Of a stretch of DNA of 64,000 bases, positions 52,139 through 60,200 are shown in pieces (the stretch's first letter is position 1; each line of letters starts with the position of its first letter). Origin of the DNA: Streptomyces spiroverticillatus (GTDB lineage Bacteria > Actinomycetota > Actinomycetes > Streptomycetales > Streptomycetaceae); contig BMUX01000004.1 in NCBI GenBank assembly GCA_014650415.1, positions 62,001 through 126,000 of the forward strand, written 5' to 3'. A model generated the notes under the pieces. It searched no databases and was not told where the DNA came from. It saw only the letters and a program-made list of their open reading frames with translations. The position numbers and the translations under genes were made by a program.

Positions 52139-52183
52139 GACCGCGTCAGAGGTGGCCGGTTGAGGACCGACCGCGTCAGAGGT
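52139..52183. repeat. 15-bp repeat spanning the uricase stop codon
   Basis: GACCGCGTCAGAGGT occurs at 52139-52153 and 52169-52183, period 30. The second copy contains the uricase stop (reverse TGA at 52176-52178); the first repeats it downstream of the gene. Confidence 0.88.
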
Positions 52184-53099
52184 TGGTCATGTCGACCGGG
52201 ATCTGCGGCTCGACTCCGTCCCGCAGGATGGTGGACTCGATGAGTCCGTACGGGCGGTCGGCGGCGAAGTAGACCTCGTTGTCGTTCTTCAGTCCGAACG
52301 GTTCGAGGTCGACCAGGAAGTGGTGGTTGTTGGGCAGCGAGAAGCGGATCTCGTCGATCTCGCTCCGGTTGTTGATGACCCGCGAACCCATCTGGTACAT
52401 CGTCTGCTGGAGCGAGAGCGAGTACGTCTCGGCGAAGGCCTCGAGGATGTGCTTCTTGGCCTGCGCGTACGACTTCTCCCAGTTGGGCATCCGGTCGTCG
52501 TCGCTGGTCCAGTTGTAGCGCCAGACGGTGGAGACGTCGGTGCACAGGATGCGGTCGTACGCCTCCTTCAGCGTCGTGTACTTGTCCTTGACGTAACCCC
52601 AGAATTCGGAGTTGGTGGAGTTCATCACCGTGAGGTTCTTCAGGCCGGAGATGACTTCCCAGTTCGTGCCGTCGAAGGTGATCTGGGTGAGGCGCAGCTC
52701 CTGGCCCTTGCGGACGAAGGAGTGGTTGACCTCGTCGGAACCGATGAACTTGGAGTTGTTGTCCGAGGAGGCGATGCGCTCCCAGGAGTACTCCTCGATC
52801 CGGATGCGCGCCTTCTTGATCGGCTCCTGCGTGGTCACGAAGTGACGCGCGAGGTGGATGCCGAACTGCTCGGCGGACTCGATGCCGAACTCCTTGGCGA
52901 ACGCGTACACCGTGTTCTTGGTGGTGTCGGTCGGCAGGACGTTGGCGTTCGAGCCGGAGTAGTGGACGTCGTCCATGTCGCCGGAGAGGGCGATCGAGAC
53001 GTTCAGGTCCTTGATGTGGTGGGTGTCGCCGTCCCGCGTGATCTTGACGACGCGGTTCTCTGCTTTGCCGTACTGGTTCTGGCCGAGAATGGTGGGCAT
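52176..53099 (-). CDS. uox: Urate oxidase (uricase)
   Basis: 307 residues, the normal length. Family blocks: GQNQYGKAENRVVKI (Lys of the catalytic set), NVLPTDTTKNTVYAFAKEFG (Thr), LTQITFDGTNWEVISGLKNL and SLPNNHHFLVDLEPFGLKND (His). It oxidises urate to 5-hydroxyisourate with release of H2O2, without a cofactor. It is last in the uraD-hiuH-uox operon, 5 nt after hiuH. The H2O2 it makes is a plausible reason for the catalase gene nearby, which shares the TTCAAC palindrome in its promoter. Confidence 0.97.
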   Translation of the reverse strand: MPTILGQNQYGKAENRVVKITRDGDTHHIKDLNVSIALSGDMDDVHYSGSNANVLPTDTTKNTVYAFAKEFGIESAEQFGIHLARHFVTTQEPIKKARIRIEEYSWERIASSDNNSKFIGSDEVNHSFVRKGQELRLTQITFDGTNWEVISGLKNLTVMNSTNSEFWGYVKDKYTTLKEAYDRILCTDVSTVWRYNWTSDDDRMPNWEKSYAQAKKHILEAFAETYSLSLQQTMYQMGSRVINNRSEIDEIRFSLPNNHHFLVDLEPFGLKNDNEVYFAADRPYGLIESTILRDGVEPQIPVDMTNL

Positions 53100-53104
53100 C
53101 AGTG

Positions 53105-53497
53105 CTAGCTCCCTCGGTATACGGAGTAGCCGAACGGGTTGAGCAGCAGCGGTACGTGGAAGTGTTCGCCCGGTACGACGGCGAAGGTGATCGCCACTTC
53201 CGGGAAGAACGCGCCGCTGTCCCTTACGCGGGGGGCGTCCTGCTGAGCCTCGGCTTCGGTCTTACTGGCGAAGTAGGTCTCGGTCTCGAAGTCGAGCCGG
53301 ACGTGGGTCGTTCCCTCCGGCAGGGCCGGGAGGTCCTTGCAGCGCCCGTCCGCGTCGGTCTTCGAACCGCCGAGCGTCTTCCACTCCGCGTCCGCGCCGC
53401 TGCGGGCGGTGAGCGTGATGGCGACGCCCTCGGCGGGGCGGCCGATGCTGGTGTCCAGGATGTGCGTGGACACCGAGGCGGTGGTTGCGGTACTCAT
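53105..53497 (-). CDS. hiuH: 5-hydroxyisourate hydrolase
   Basis: 130-residue transthyretin-like protein. Catalytic positions: His in VSTHILDTSIGRPAEGV, Arg in VRLDFETETYF, His in GEHFHVPLLLNPFGYSVYRG and the C-terminal YRGS tetrapeptide that distinguishes the enzymes from transthyretin. It hydrolyses 5-hydroxyisourate to OHCU. It lies one nucleotide after the uraD stop and 5 nt before uox, so the three steps from urate to allantoin are translated from one message. Confidence 0.96.
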   Translation of the reverse strand: MSTATTASVSTHILDTSIGRPAEGVAITLTARSGADAEWKTLGGSKTDADGRCKDLPALPEGTTHVRLDFETETYFASKTEAEAQQDAPRVRDSGAFFPEVAITFAVVPGEHFHVPLLLNPFGYSVYRGS

Positions 53498-53498
53498 C

Positions 53499-54026
53499 TC
53501 AGTTCTCTTCTCCTGAATCCGCGGGGGATTCCACGAGGCGGGTCAGCCGGATGCGGTTGATCTTGCCCAGTTCGGTGCGGACGATTTCCCGCTCCTGCTC
53601 GGGCGAGTTGCCGCTCCGCTCACGCACCGCGTCGCGCATCTGCTCTCCGGTGGCGCCGGTCGCGCAGATCAGGAAGACATGTCCGAACTTCTCCTGGTAC
53701 GCCAGGTTCAGTTCGAGCATCTCGGCCTTGAGTTCCTCGGAGGCGCCGGCCATTCCGCGCTGTTCGCGGGAGGAGGTCGGGTCTCCGGGCTTGGGGCGAC
53801 CGATCGGCGGGTGTCCCGCCATCGCCTCGGCAAGGTCCTCGGCAGTGAGTTCCGCGAGGGCGGCGTCACTGGCGAGAAACAGTTCCTCGGCGGAGGCGTA
53901 CGGGCGCTGAGCGACGAGCTTGCTCCCCCACGCCGAGCTGGCACACACCTCGTGGAGTTCGGCCTGGGCCGCACTCTCGGAGAGGTGGTTGAACCGGGAA
54001 AGGCCCGGTGTCTGGACCGAAGTCAC
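53499..54026 (-). CDS. uraD: OHCU decarboxylase
   Basis: 175 residues from GTG 54026. The active-site region AEAMAGHPPIGRPKP contains the catalytic His of the GHPPIG motif, with Glu in the following helix region (REQRGMAGASEELKAEMLEL) and NLAYQEKFGHVFLICATG typical of the family. It decarboxylates 2-oxo-4-hydroxy-4-carboxy-5-ureidoimidazoline to S-allantoin. It heads the uraD-hiuH-uox operon. The promoter at 54027-54120 holds the palindrome at 54089-54105. Confidence 0.95.
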   Translation of the reverse strand: MTSVQTPGLSRFNHLSESAAQAELHEVCASSAWGSKLVAQRPYASAEELFLASDAALAELTAEDLAEAMAGHPPIGRPKPGDPTSSREQRGMAGASEELKAEMLELNLAYQEKFGHVFLICATGATGEQMRDAVRERSGNSPEQEREIVRTELGKINRIRLTRLVESPADSGEEN

Positions 54027-54088
54027 GGGAGCCTCCGTGGCCTTGTGCTGGACGGGCTGCGCATAGCTAACGCCCTCAACAACTGGAC

Positions 54089-54105
54089 GTCAACAGTTTG
54101 TTGAA
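54089..54105. promoter_or_regulatory. TTCAAC-N5-GTTGAA palindrome upstream of uraD
   Basis: GTCAACAGTTTGTTGAA. Read on the opposite strand it is identical over 17 bp to the catalase promoter site at 56884-56900. It lies 63 bp upstream of the uraD start. Confidence 0.72.
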
Positions 54106-54123
54106 AGTTCGCGAAGACAAAAG

Positions 54124-54151
54124 CCGCCGCCCCCAAGCGGGGACGGCGGCG
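54124..54151 (-). terminator. Rho-independent terminator of the HTH gene
   Basis: On the minus strand, GCCGCCGTCCCC pairs with GGGGGCGGCGGC, followed by TTTTGT. It is one of the few terminators here with a T tract. It lies between the HTH gene and the uraD promoter. Confidence 0.82.
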
Positions 54152-54203
54152 ACTCAAAATGATCGATCAAATGGGCCTCAGGGAGGGGCGATTGAAGGGG
54201 CGA

Positions 54204-54581
54204 CTAGTCCCCCTTGGACCCGTTTTCCCTGTTGAGGTAGTTGTAAATAGTGAAGCGCGAGACACCGAGCGCCCCCGCCACCGTCTCCACACCGTGCCGT
54301 ACGGAGAACGCGCCGCGCGCTTCCAGCGTCCGTACGACGGCCTGCTTGGCCTTGCGGTCGAGCTCGGCCAGCGGCACACCGTGCCCGCGCTCCAGCGCGG
54401 CAAGGATGCGGTCGAGGGAGTCGGAGAGCTGGGGCAGCCGTACGGCGATGACGTCCTCGCCCTCCCAGGCGAGCAGCACGTCCTCCCGGCCGGCCAGCCC
54501 CGGATCCAGCATCTCGGCCCCCATCGCGTCGACGAGCGGTTTGACCGCCGTGACCAGTGGGTGGTCCCCGGGTTCCGTCAC
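54204..54581 (-). CDS. Helix-turn-helix regulator next to the uricase operon
   Basis: 125 residues from GTG 54581. The C-terminal part GVETVAGALGVSRFTIYNYL is a clear helix-turn-helix, like the C-terminal domain of YheO/DauR-type regulators. The N-terminal part (LVTAVKPLVDAMGAEMLDPG) is helical and could bind a ligand. It overlaps the upstream small gene by four nucleotides (GTGA), so the two are coupled. Sitting between the hyi and uraD operons, it is a candidate for binding the TTCAAC palindromes, though AllR or another protein could do so. Confidence 0.8.
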   Translation of the reverse strand: MTEPGDHPLVTAVKPLVDAMGAEMLDPGLAGREDVLLAWEGEDVIAVRLPQLSDSLDRILAALERGHGVPLAELDRKAKQAVVRTLEARGAFSVRHGVETVAGALGVSRFTIYNYLNRENGSKGD

Positions 54582-54835
54582 TGCTCGCCCTCCCCGATCA
54601 CATTGACCTGCAACGAGACGCGGGTGGCCCCGGCGGCGAGGGACTTGCGCAGCAGCGCGTCCACGGCGGTGAGCACGGCGTCGGCGCTCCCCTCCGCCGT
54701 ATTGCCGAAGGGACCCACGTCGACGGCGTCCAGCTCGGCCACCTGGATCACCTCACGAGCAGCCACCGCATGCGGCGGCGCCTCGTCGAGATCGAAGGGC
54801 TCGGTCGTGAACTCCACTCTCAATCGCACGCGCAC
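54578..54835 (-). CDS. Small protein of unknown function coupled to the HTH gene
   Basis: 85 residues from GTG 54835; several nearby GTG codons make the start uncertain. The sequence is rich in beta-forming stretches: MRVRLRVEFTTEPFDLDE at the start and GATRVSLQVNVIGEGE at the end, with a helix (SADAVLTAVDALLRKSLAA) between, a ferredoxin-like pattern reminiscent of MTH1187/YkoF thiamine-binding proteins. That resemblance is weak. It shares a message with the HTH regulator and is divergent from hyi by 119 bp. Confidence 0.6.
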   Translation of the reverse strand: MRVRLRVEFTTEPFDLDEAPPHAVAAREVIQVAELDAVDVGPFGNTAEGSADAVLTAVDALLRKSLAAGATRVSLQVNVIGEGEQ

Positions 54836-54901
54836 AACCTACTGCGAGCAGCACGAAATCCGGGAGCCCCTCTTGACAAGTCCTCGGGGCCGGTTGCAAT
54901 C

Positions 54902-54937
54902 TTCCAACAGGCAGAAAACAACTTCCGCAATACGGAA
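54902..54937. promoter_or_regulatory. Tandem TTCCR-N5-YGGAA operator upstream of hyi
   Basis: TTCCAACAGGCAGAA (54902-54916) and the perfect TTCCGCAATACGGAA (54923-54937), 21 bp apart. The second copy runs into the AAGGAG of the hyi gene. Confidence 0.78.
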
Positions 54938-54954
54938 GGAGCGCCGAAAACCCC

Positions 54955-55794
54955 ATGGGCTACTCGGACCACCGCTTCGATGTGAACCTCTCGATCCTCT
55001 TCACGGAACTCCCGCTCCTGGAGCGCCCGGCGGCAGCCGCCGCGGCCGGCTTCACCGCGGTCGAGCTGTGGTGGCCCTGGATCGAGACCCCGACCCCCGA
55101 CCAGTCGGAGCTCGACGCCCTGAAGAAGGCGCTCGACGACGCCGGCACCCAGCTCGTCGGCCTGAACTTCTACGCCGGACAGCTTCCCGGCCCGGACCGC
55201 GGTGCGCTCTCCGTGCCCGGCGAGGAGTCCGACCGCTTCCGCGCCAACATCGAGGTGGCGGCCGACTTCGCCGCCTCGGTCGGCTGCAAGGCGCTCAACG
55301 CGCTCTACGGCAACCGTGTGGAGGGCGTGGACGCCCAGATCCAGGACACCCTGGCGCTGGAGAACCTGGTCCTCGCCGCCCGCGCCGCCGACCGCGTCGG
55401 TGCGATCCTCCTGGTCGAGACCCTCAACAAGCCGGAGTCGCCGCTCTACCCGCTGGTGAGCGCGCCCGCCGCGATCGAGGTCGTCGACAAGGTCAACAAG
55501 GCGACCGGGCTCGGCAACGCCAAGTTCCTCCTGGACCTGTACCACCTGTCGATGAACGGCGAGAACCTCGAAGAGGTCATAGACGCCTACGCCGACAAGA
55601 CGGGCCACGTGCAGATCGCCGACAACCCGGGCCGCGGCGCGCCGGGCACCGGTGACCTCGGCCTGGAAGCCCTGCTCGACCGCCTGAAGAAGGCCGGTTA
55701 CGAGGGCTGGGTCGGCCTGGAGTACAAGCCGGGCGACAAGCCCAGCGCCGAGGCCTTCGACTGGCTCGACCGGTCGGCCCGCGCCGCCAAGTAG
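54955..55794 (+). CDS. hyi: Hydroxypyruvate isomerase
   Basis: 279-residue TIM-barrel protein of the xylose-isomerase-like superfamily. Family features: VNLSILFTELPLLERPAAAA, FTAVELWWPWIETPTP, LLVETLNKPESPLYPLVSAP (metal Glu), KFLLDLYHLSMNGENLEEVI and the final Glu in WVGLEYKPGD. It interconverts tartronate semialdehyde and hydroxypyruvate, downstream of glyoxylate carboligase. It is followed after 57 nt by the tartronate semialdehyde reductase gene. Control is expected from the AllR-like site at 54902-54937. Confidence 0.95.
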   Translation: MGYSDHRFDVNLSILFTELPLLERPAAAAAAGFTAVELWWPWIETPTPDQSELDALKKALDDAGTQLVGLNFYAGQLPGPDRGALSVPGEESDRFRANIEVAADFAASVGCKALNALYGNRVEGVDAQIQDTLALENLVLAARAADRVGAILLVETLNKPESPLYPLVSAPAAIEVVDKVNKATGLGNAKFLLDLYHLSMNGENLEEVIDAYADKTGHVQIADNPGRGAPGTGDLGLEALLDRLKKAGYEGWVGLEYKPGDKPSAEAFDWLDRSARAAK

Positions 55795-55851
55795 TGCCCT
55801 CGGGCACCAACTGAACTTCTTGACACGGTTTTTGAGAGAGGCAGCACCCTC

Positions 55852-56742
55852 ATGAGCACGCTCCCCAAGATCGGTTTCATCGGCCTCGGCATCATGGGCT
55901 CCCCCATGTCCGAGAACCTGCTGAAGGCCGGTTACGACGTCACCGGTTACACCCTGGAGCAGGACAAGATCGACCGCCTGGTCAAGGCCGGCGGCAAGGG
56001 TGCCGCCTCGATCGCCGAGGCCGTCAAGGACGCCGACGTCGTCATCACGATGGTGCCCGCCTCCCCGCAGGTCGAGGCCATCGCGTACGGTCCGGACGGC
56101 ATCCTGGAGAACGCCAGGTCCGGCGCGCTGCTGGTCGACATGTCCTCGATCACCCCGCAGACCTCGGTGGACCTGGCGAAGGCCGCCAAGGACAAGGGCA
56201 TCCGCGTCCTGGACGCCCCGGTCTCCGGCGGCGAGGCCGGTGCGATCGAGGCCGTACTGTCCATCATGGTCGGCGGCGAGCAGGCGGACTTCGACTCCGC
56301 CAAGCCGATCCTGGAGGCTCTCGGCAAGACCATCGTGCTGTGCGGTCCGCACGGCTCGGGCCAGACGGTGAAGGCCGCCAACCAGCTGATCGTCGCGGTC
56401 AACATCCAGGCGTGCGCCGAGGCCGTGGTCTTCCTGGAGAAGTCCGGCGTCGACCTGAAGGCCGCGCTGGACGTCCTCAACGGCGGTCTGGCCGGCTCGA
56501 CGGTCCTGACCCGCAAGAAGGACAACTTCCTCAACCGCGACTTCGCGCCCGGTTTCCGGATCGACCTGCACCACAAGGACATGGGCATCGTCACCGACGC
56601 CGCCCGCAACGTCGGTGCGGCGCTCCCCGTCGGCGCGGTCGTCGCCCAGCTGGTCGCCTCGCTGCGCGCCCAGGGCGACGGCGGTCTGGACCACTCGGCC
56701 CTGCTGCGCGCCGTCGAGCGCCTCTCCGGCCAGCAGGTCTGA
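55852..56742 (+). CDS. glxR: Tartronate semialdehyde reductase
   Basis: 296 residues, the usual length of the beta-hydroxyacid dehydrogenase family. NAD(P) motif IGFIGLGIMGSPMSENLLKA, substrate loop LDAPVSGGEAGAIEAVLSIM, catalytic Lys in GSGQTVKAANQLIVAVNIQA and the C-terminal DLHHKDMGIVTDAA. It reduces tartronate semialdehyde to D-glycerate. It is the second gene of the hyi-glxR operon. The terminator region at 56770-56858 follows. Confidence 0.95.
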   Translation: MSTLPKIGFIGLGIMGSPMSENLLKAGYDVTGYTLEQDKIDRLVKAGGKGAASIAEAVKDADVVITMVPASPQVEAIAYGPDGILENARSGALLVDMSSITPQTSVDLAKAAKDKGIRVLDAPVSGGEAGAIEAVLSIMVGGEQADFDSAKPILEALGKTIVLCGPHGSGQTVKAANQLIVAVNIQACAEAVVFLEKSGVDLKAALDVLNGGLAGSTVLTRKKDNFLNRDFAPGFRIDLHHKDMGIVTDAARNVGAALPVGAVVAQLVASLRAQGDGGLDHSALLRAVERLSGQQV

Positions 56743-56769
56743 AATCCCTCGGGCTCTAGGGCCTGACCT

Positions 56770-56858
56770 GCGGCTTCTTCACTGAAGCCGCCCCCGAACT
56801 CCGGGCTGCGGCAGCGCTGACACCTGTCCTGTCGCGCCCAGGCGCTGCCGCGGCCCGG
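56770..56858. terminator. Two hairpins after glxR
   Basis: GCGGCTTC/GAAGCCGC (56770-56777, 56784-56791) and a longer imperfect stem pairing about 56801-56817 with 56842-56858 (GCGGCAGCGC/GCGCTGCCGC core). Confidence 0.65.
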
Positions 56859-56883
56859 GTCTCATACTTGCTCCACCTTCAAT

Positions 56884-56900
56884 TTCAACAAACTGTTGAC
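56884..56900. promoter_or_regulatory. TTCAAC-N5-GTTGAA palindrome upstream of catalase
   Basis: TTCAACAAACTGTTGAC, identical in reverse complement to the uraD site at 54089-54105. It lies 70 bp before the catalase start. Confidence 0.72.
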
Positions 56901-56969
56901 GCCGCGTTCTCCGCGTACTTACGCTCCTCACGCCGCCAGCAGATCCCGCAGGAAGGTCCCAAGGTCACC

Positions 56970-58430
56970 ATGTCGAAGCGTGTGCTCACGACCGAGTCAG
57001 GCGCCCCGGTCGCCGACAACCAGAATTCCGCCTCCGCCGGTGTCGGTGGCCCGCTCCTCCTCCAGGACCAGCACCTGCTGGAGAAGCTCGCCCGGTTCAA
57101 CCGCGAGCGCATCCCGGAGCGTGTCGTGCACGCCCGCGGCTCCGGCGCGTACGGCTACTTCGAGGTGACGGACGACGTCACCGGCTTCACCCGCGCGAAC
57201 TTCCTCTCCGAGGTCGGCAAGCGCACCGAGACGTTCATCCGCTTCTCCACCGTCGCGGACAACCTCGGTGGCGCGGACGCGGTCCGCGACCCGCGCGGTT
57301 TCGCGCTGAAGTTCTACACCGAAGAGGGCAACTACGACCTCGTCGGCAACAACACCCCGGTGTTCTTCATCAAGGACCCGATCAAGTTCCCCGACTTCAT
57401 CCACTCGCAGAAGCGCGACCCCTTCACGGGCAAGCAGGAGCCGGACAACGTCTGGGACTTCTGGGCACACGCCCCCGAGGCCACGCACCAGATCACCTGG
57501 CTGATGGGCGACCGCGGCATCCCCGCCTCGTACCGTCACATGAACGGCTACGGCTCGCACACCTACCAGTGGACGAACGCCGAGGGCGAGGCCTTCTTCG
57601 TCAAGTACCACTTCAAGACGAACCAGGGCATCCGCTCGCTGTCGTCGGACCAGGCCGCGGAGATCGCGGGCAAGGACGCCAACTCGCACCAGACGGACCT
57701 GCTCCAGGCCATCGAGCGCGGCGTCAACCCGTCCTGGACCCTGTACGTCCAGGTCATGCCGGCCGCCGAGGCCGCGGACTACCGCTTCAACCCCTTCGAC
57801 GTCACGAAGGTGTGGCCGCACTCGGACTACCCGCTGCAGCGCGTGGGCCGTCTGGTCCTCGACCGCAACCCGGACAACGTCTTCGCCGAGGTCGAGCAGG
57901 CCGCGTTCTCGCCGAACAACTTCGTCCCGGGCATCACCGCCTCGCCGGACAAGATGCTCCAGGGCCGCATGTTCGCCTACGCGGACGCGCACCGCTACCG
58001 TCTGGGCGTCAACCACACCCAGCTGCCGGTGAACGCGCCGAAGAACGCGCCCGCCGACAACTACGGCCGCGACGGCTTCTACGCCACCCGCACCGGCTCG
58101 CGCCACGACAAGAACTACGAGCCCAACTCGTACGACGGTCCCGCGCAGACGGACGCCCCGCTGGGCGCCCCGGCCGAGCTCTCCGGCTGGACCGGCACGT
58201 ACGCGTACGCGCAGCACGTCAAGGACGACCACTTCTTCCAGGCCGGTGAGCTCTACCGCCTGATGTCGTCCGACGAGAAGGACCGTCTCATCGCCAACAT
58301 CGCCGGTGGCCTCTCGCAGGTCTCCCGCGACGACGTGATCGAGAAGAACCTCGCGCACTTCCACGCCGCGGACGCCGAGTACGGCAAGCGCGTCGAAGAG
58401 GCCGTCCGCGCTCTGCGCGACGACAAGTAA
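56970..58430 (+). CDS. Catalase (small-subunit, haem-containing)
   Basis: 486 residues from ATG 56970 (AAGG upstream). Haem catalase features: catalytic His in [18 protein letters not shown], Asn in [19 protein letters not shown] and the proximal Tyr in [16 protein letters not shown]. Length and lack of a flavodoxin-like tail place it with small-subunit clade 3 catalases. It removes H2O2, including that made by uricase. It stands between glxR and the gcl block and shares a promoter palindrome with the uricase operon, which suggests induction together with urate degradation. Confidence 0.96.
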   Translation: MSKRVLTTESGAPVADNQNSASAGVGGPLLLQDQHLLEKLARFNRERIPERVVHARGSGAYGYFEVTDDVTGFTRANFLSEVGKRTETFIRFSTVADNLGGADAVRDPRGFALKFYTEEGNYDLVGNNTPVFFIKDPIKFPDFIHSQKRDPFTGKQEPDNVWDFWAHAPEATHQITWLMGDRGIPASYRHMNGYGSHTYQWTNAEGEAFFVKYHFKTNQGIRSLSSDQAAEIAGKDANSHQTDLLQAIERGVNPSWTLYVQVMPAAEAADYRFNPFDVTKVWPHSDYPLQRVGRLVLDRNPDNVFAEVEQAAFSPNNFVPGITASPDKMLQGRMFAYADAHRYRLGVNHTQLPVNAPKNAPADNYGRDGFYATRTGSRHDKNYEPNSYDGPAQTDAPLGAPAELSGWTGTYAYAQHVKDDHFFQAGELYRLMSSDEKDRLIANIAGGLSQVSRDDVIEKNLAHFHAADAEYGKRVEEAVRALRDDK

Positions 58431-58523
58431 TTCCCCGACTGCGGAAGGGGTCTGACGGGAGGTCAGGCCCTGCCCGCTGTCTGTGCCGCCGGCCCGAATG
58501 AGGGGTGGTCGGCGGCACGGACA

Positions 58524-58641
58524 CGAACGAGGCCCGCGGTGGTGGGTGAGCCAGTGCGGTGGTGAAGGCCGGCGGTCTCTCCTTCTTGACCTGAGAGAAG
58601 GAGCCCCTGCCGGCTCATCGCCCCCACCGCGGCCTCATTCG
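58524..58641. repeat. 118-bp imperfect inverted repeat
   Basis: CGAACGAGGCCCGCGGTGG at the left end is nearly complementary to CCACCGCGGCCTCATTCG at the right end, with further pairing (GCCGGC, CTCCTTCT/AGAAGGAG) inside. It could be a large transcript-end hairpin, a small mobile-element remnant or an RNA. Confidence 0.6.
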
Positions 58642-58658
58642 CATTTCGCACGACGCAT

Positions 58659-58694
58659 GTGCGCATGACGCTCGTGCGCATGACGCTCGTGCGC
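58659..58694. repeat. 15-bp tandem repeats
   Basis: GTGCGCATGACGCTC at 58659-58673 and 58674-58688, then a partial third copy (58689-58694). Confidence 0.9.
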
Positions 58695-58778
58695 TTGCCG
58701 AACCAGGGCGCGGAGTACGGACGGTCCCGTGCTCCGCGCCCTTCGGCGTGCCCGAGCACCTGTCCCGCCCTGCGGCGG

Positions 58779-60200
58779 TCACCGGGTCCTCCCGCTCCGC
58801 CGCTCGTACGTCCGGTACGCCGCCCAGCACACCAGCAGCGCGCACGCGAACACCGGCAGACCGCCGATCCGGGCGAGCACCCACCCGGGGCCGTCCGGCT
58901 CGGTGTGCAGTCCGGGGAGCGGGCGGCCCGCGAGCAGGCCGAGCGCGGTGACGGCCATCATGGCGGTCTGGTGCCAGAGGAAGACGGTCATCGCGGCGAG
59001 GTTCAGCAGGGCGACGCCCGCCCAGGCCAGGGGCCGTCGCAGGAGCCTGCGGAGCGGTTCGAGGAGCAGGAGTGCGGCACCGCACTGGGCGAGGCCGAAG
59101 CAGACGGCGGCGAGGGTGGGCGGGTTGAGGTTGGAGACGGCCGCGCCGGGGACGCCGACCATGGAGGCGGGGTAGCCCGCGAAGAGGATCAGTGCGGCGG
59201 TGGCGGCCGCACCGCAGGACAGCAGCACGATCCCCGTACGAGTACGGAGCCCGCCCCGCGCCCAGAGCGCCCCCAGGCAGTACGGAACGAGCCAGCCCGC
59301 GCCGAGGTTGAGCAGCCCGAGCACCTCGGGGCCGCCGAGGGCGAAGCGGATCACGTCCACGCACAGGACGACGGCGAGCGGCCACAGCGGGTGCAGCTTC
59401 GCGACGAGCGGGGTGGCGGCGGTGAGCGCGGCGAAGACCAGCAGGAACCACAAGGGGGTGAGCACCAGCTTGAGGAGGGTGCTCAGGGTCTCCGGGCGCA
59501 CCCCGCCGACGAGCATCGCGGCGGCGGCGACGGCCCAGGTGACCAGGAGTGCGGCGACGGGGCGGAAGAGACGCAGCAGCCGGGCGGCGAGCCAGTCCCG
59601 GTAGCGGGTGCCCCGGCCGCGGGCGGCCGCGTACCCCTTGGCTGCGACGTGTCCGCCGACCAGGAAGAAGACGGCGAGGGTCTGGAACACCCAGGATATG
59701 GGGGCGAGTTGGGGCATCGGAGCGAGCGGGCTGGTGCCGTGCACGGTCCCGGTGTCGACGACGAGCGCGGTGACGAGCCAGTGCCCGAGCACCACACCGA
59801 GAACGGCCAGGGCACGCAGTGCGTCGACGGTACGGTCACGGGTCGGCGGGGTGGCGGCGTCGATGCGCCGGGCCAGGTCTGCCACCTGCGGCAGGACCCG
59901 ACGGGCCGGGGCCGCACTGGCGGCATCACGGCGGACCGGGGCCGCGCCGGCGGCATCACCGCGGACCGAGGTTGCCTTCGCGGCGTCGCGGCGGACCGGG
60001 GCCGTCGCGGGTGGATCGGCAGGAGGAGCCGGGGCCGCCGCCTGCGGGAAAGCTCGGCGGGCCGGGGTTGCCGCCGTCGAGGGGTGGCGCCCCACCGGGA
60101 CGGGTGCCTGCGGGGTCTCCCTGCGGTCCCGGGCCGCCGTCTGCGGGACGGCGCGGCGGGCCGGCCCCGCCTCCTGCGGAGATGTGCGGTGCTCACGCAC
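58779..60200 (-). CDS. Acyltransferase family membrane protein with repetitive N-terminal tail
   Basis: 473 residues from GTG 60200, overlapping the upstream hydrolase by eight nucleotides. The first 120 residues are a hydrophilic tail containing 10-residue repeats such as APVRRDAAKA and APVRRDAASA. The membrane part starts with DRTVDALRALAVLGVVLGHW, the acyltransferase 3 signature with its His, followed by TLAVFFLVGGHVAAKGYAAA and about ten helices. It should acylate an extracytoplasmic glycan or lipid. Translation is coupled to the DUF1023 hydrolase gene, hinting at a joint role. Confidence 0.85.
   Translation of the reverse strand: MREHRTSPQEAGPARRAVPQTAARDRRETPQAPVPVGRHPSTAATPARRAFPQAAAPAPPADPPATAPVRRDAAKATSVRGDAAGAAPVRRDAASAAPARRVLPQVADLARRIDAATPPTRDRTVDALRALAVLGVVLGHWLVTALVVDTGTVHGTSPLAPMPQLAPISWVFQTLAVFFLVGGHVAAKGYAAARGRGTRYRDWLAARLLRLFRPVAALLVTWAVAAAAMLVGGVRPETLSTLLKLVLTPLWFLLVFAALTAATPLVAKLHPLWPLAVVLCVDVIRFALGGPEVLGLLNLGAGWLVPYCLGALWARGGLRTRTGIVLLSCGAAATAALILFAGYPASMVGVPGAAVSNLNPPTLAAVCFGLAQCGAALLLLEPLRRLLRRPLAWAGVALLNLAAMTVFLWHQTAMMAVTALGLLAGRPLPGLHTEPDGPGWVLARIGGLPVFACALLVCWAAYRTYERRSGRTR

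Larger units (their letters stand above)
58431..58778. other. 348-nt non-coding region after catalase
   Basis: No gene was recognised. It contains a 118-bp imperfect inverted repeat (58524-58641) with an inner hairpin (CTCCTTCT/AGAAGGAG, 58579-58603) and 15-bp tandem repeats (58659-58694). A plus-strand frame beginning in the tandem repeats is antisense to the acyltransferase and was not called. Confidence 0.6.
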
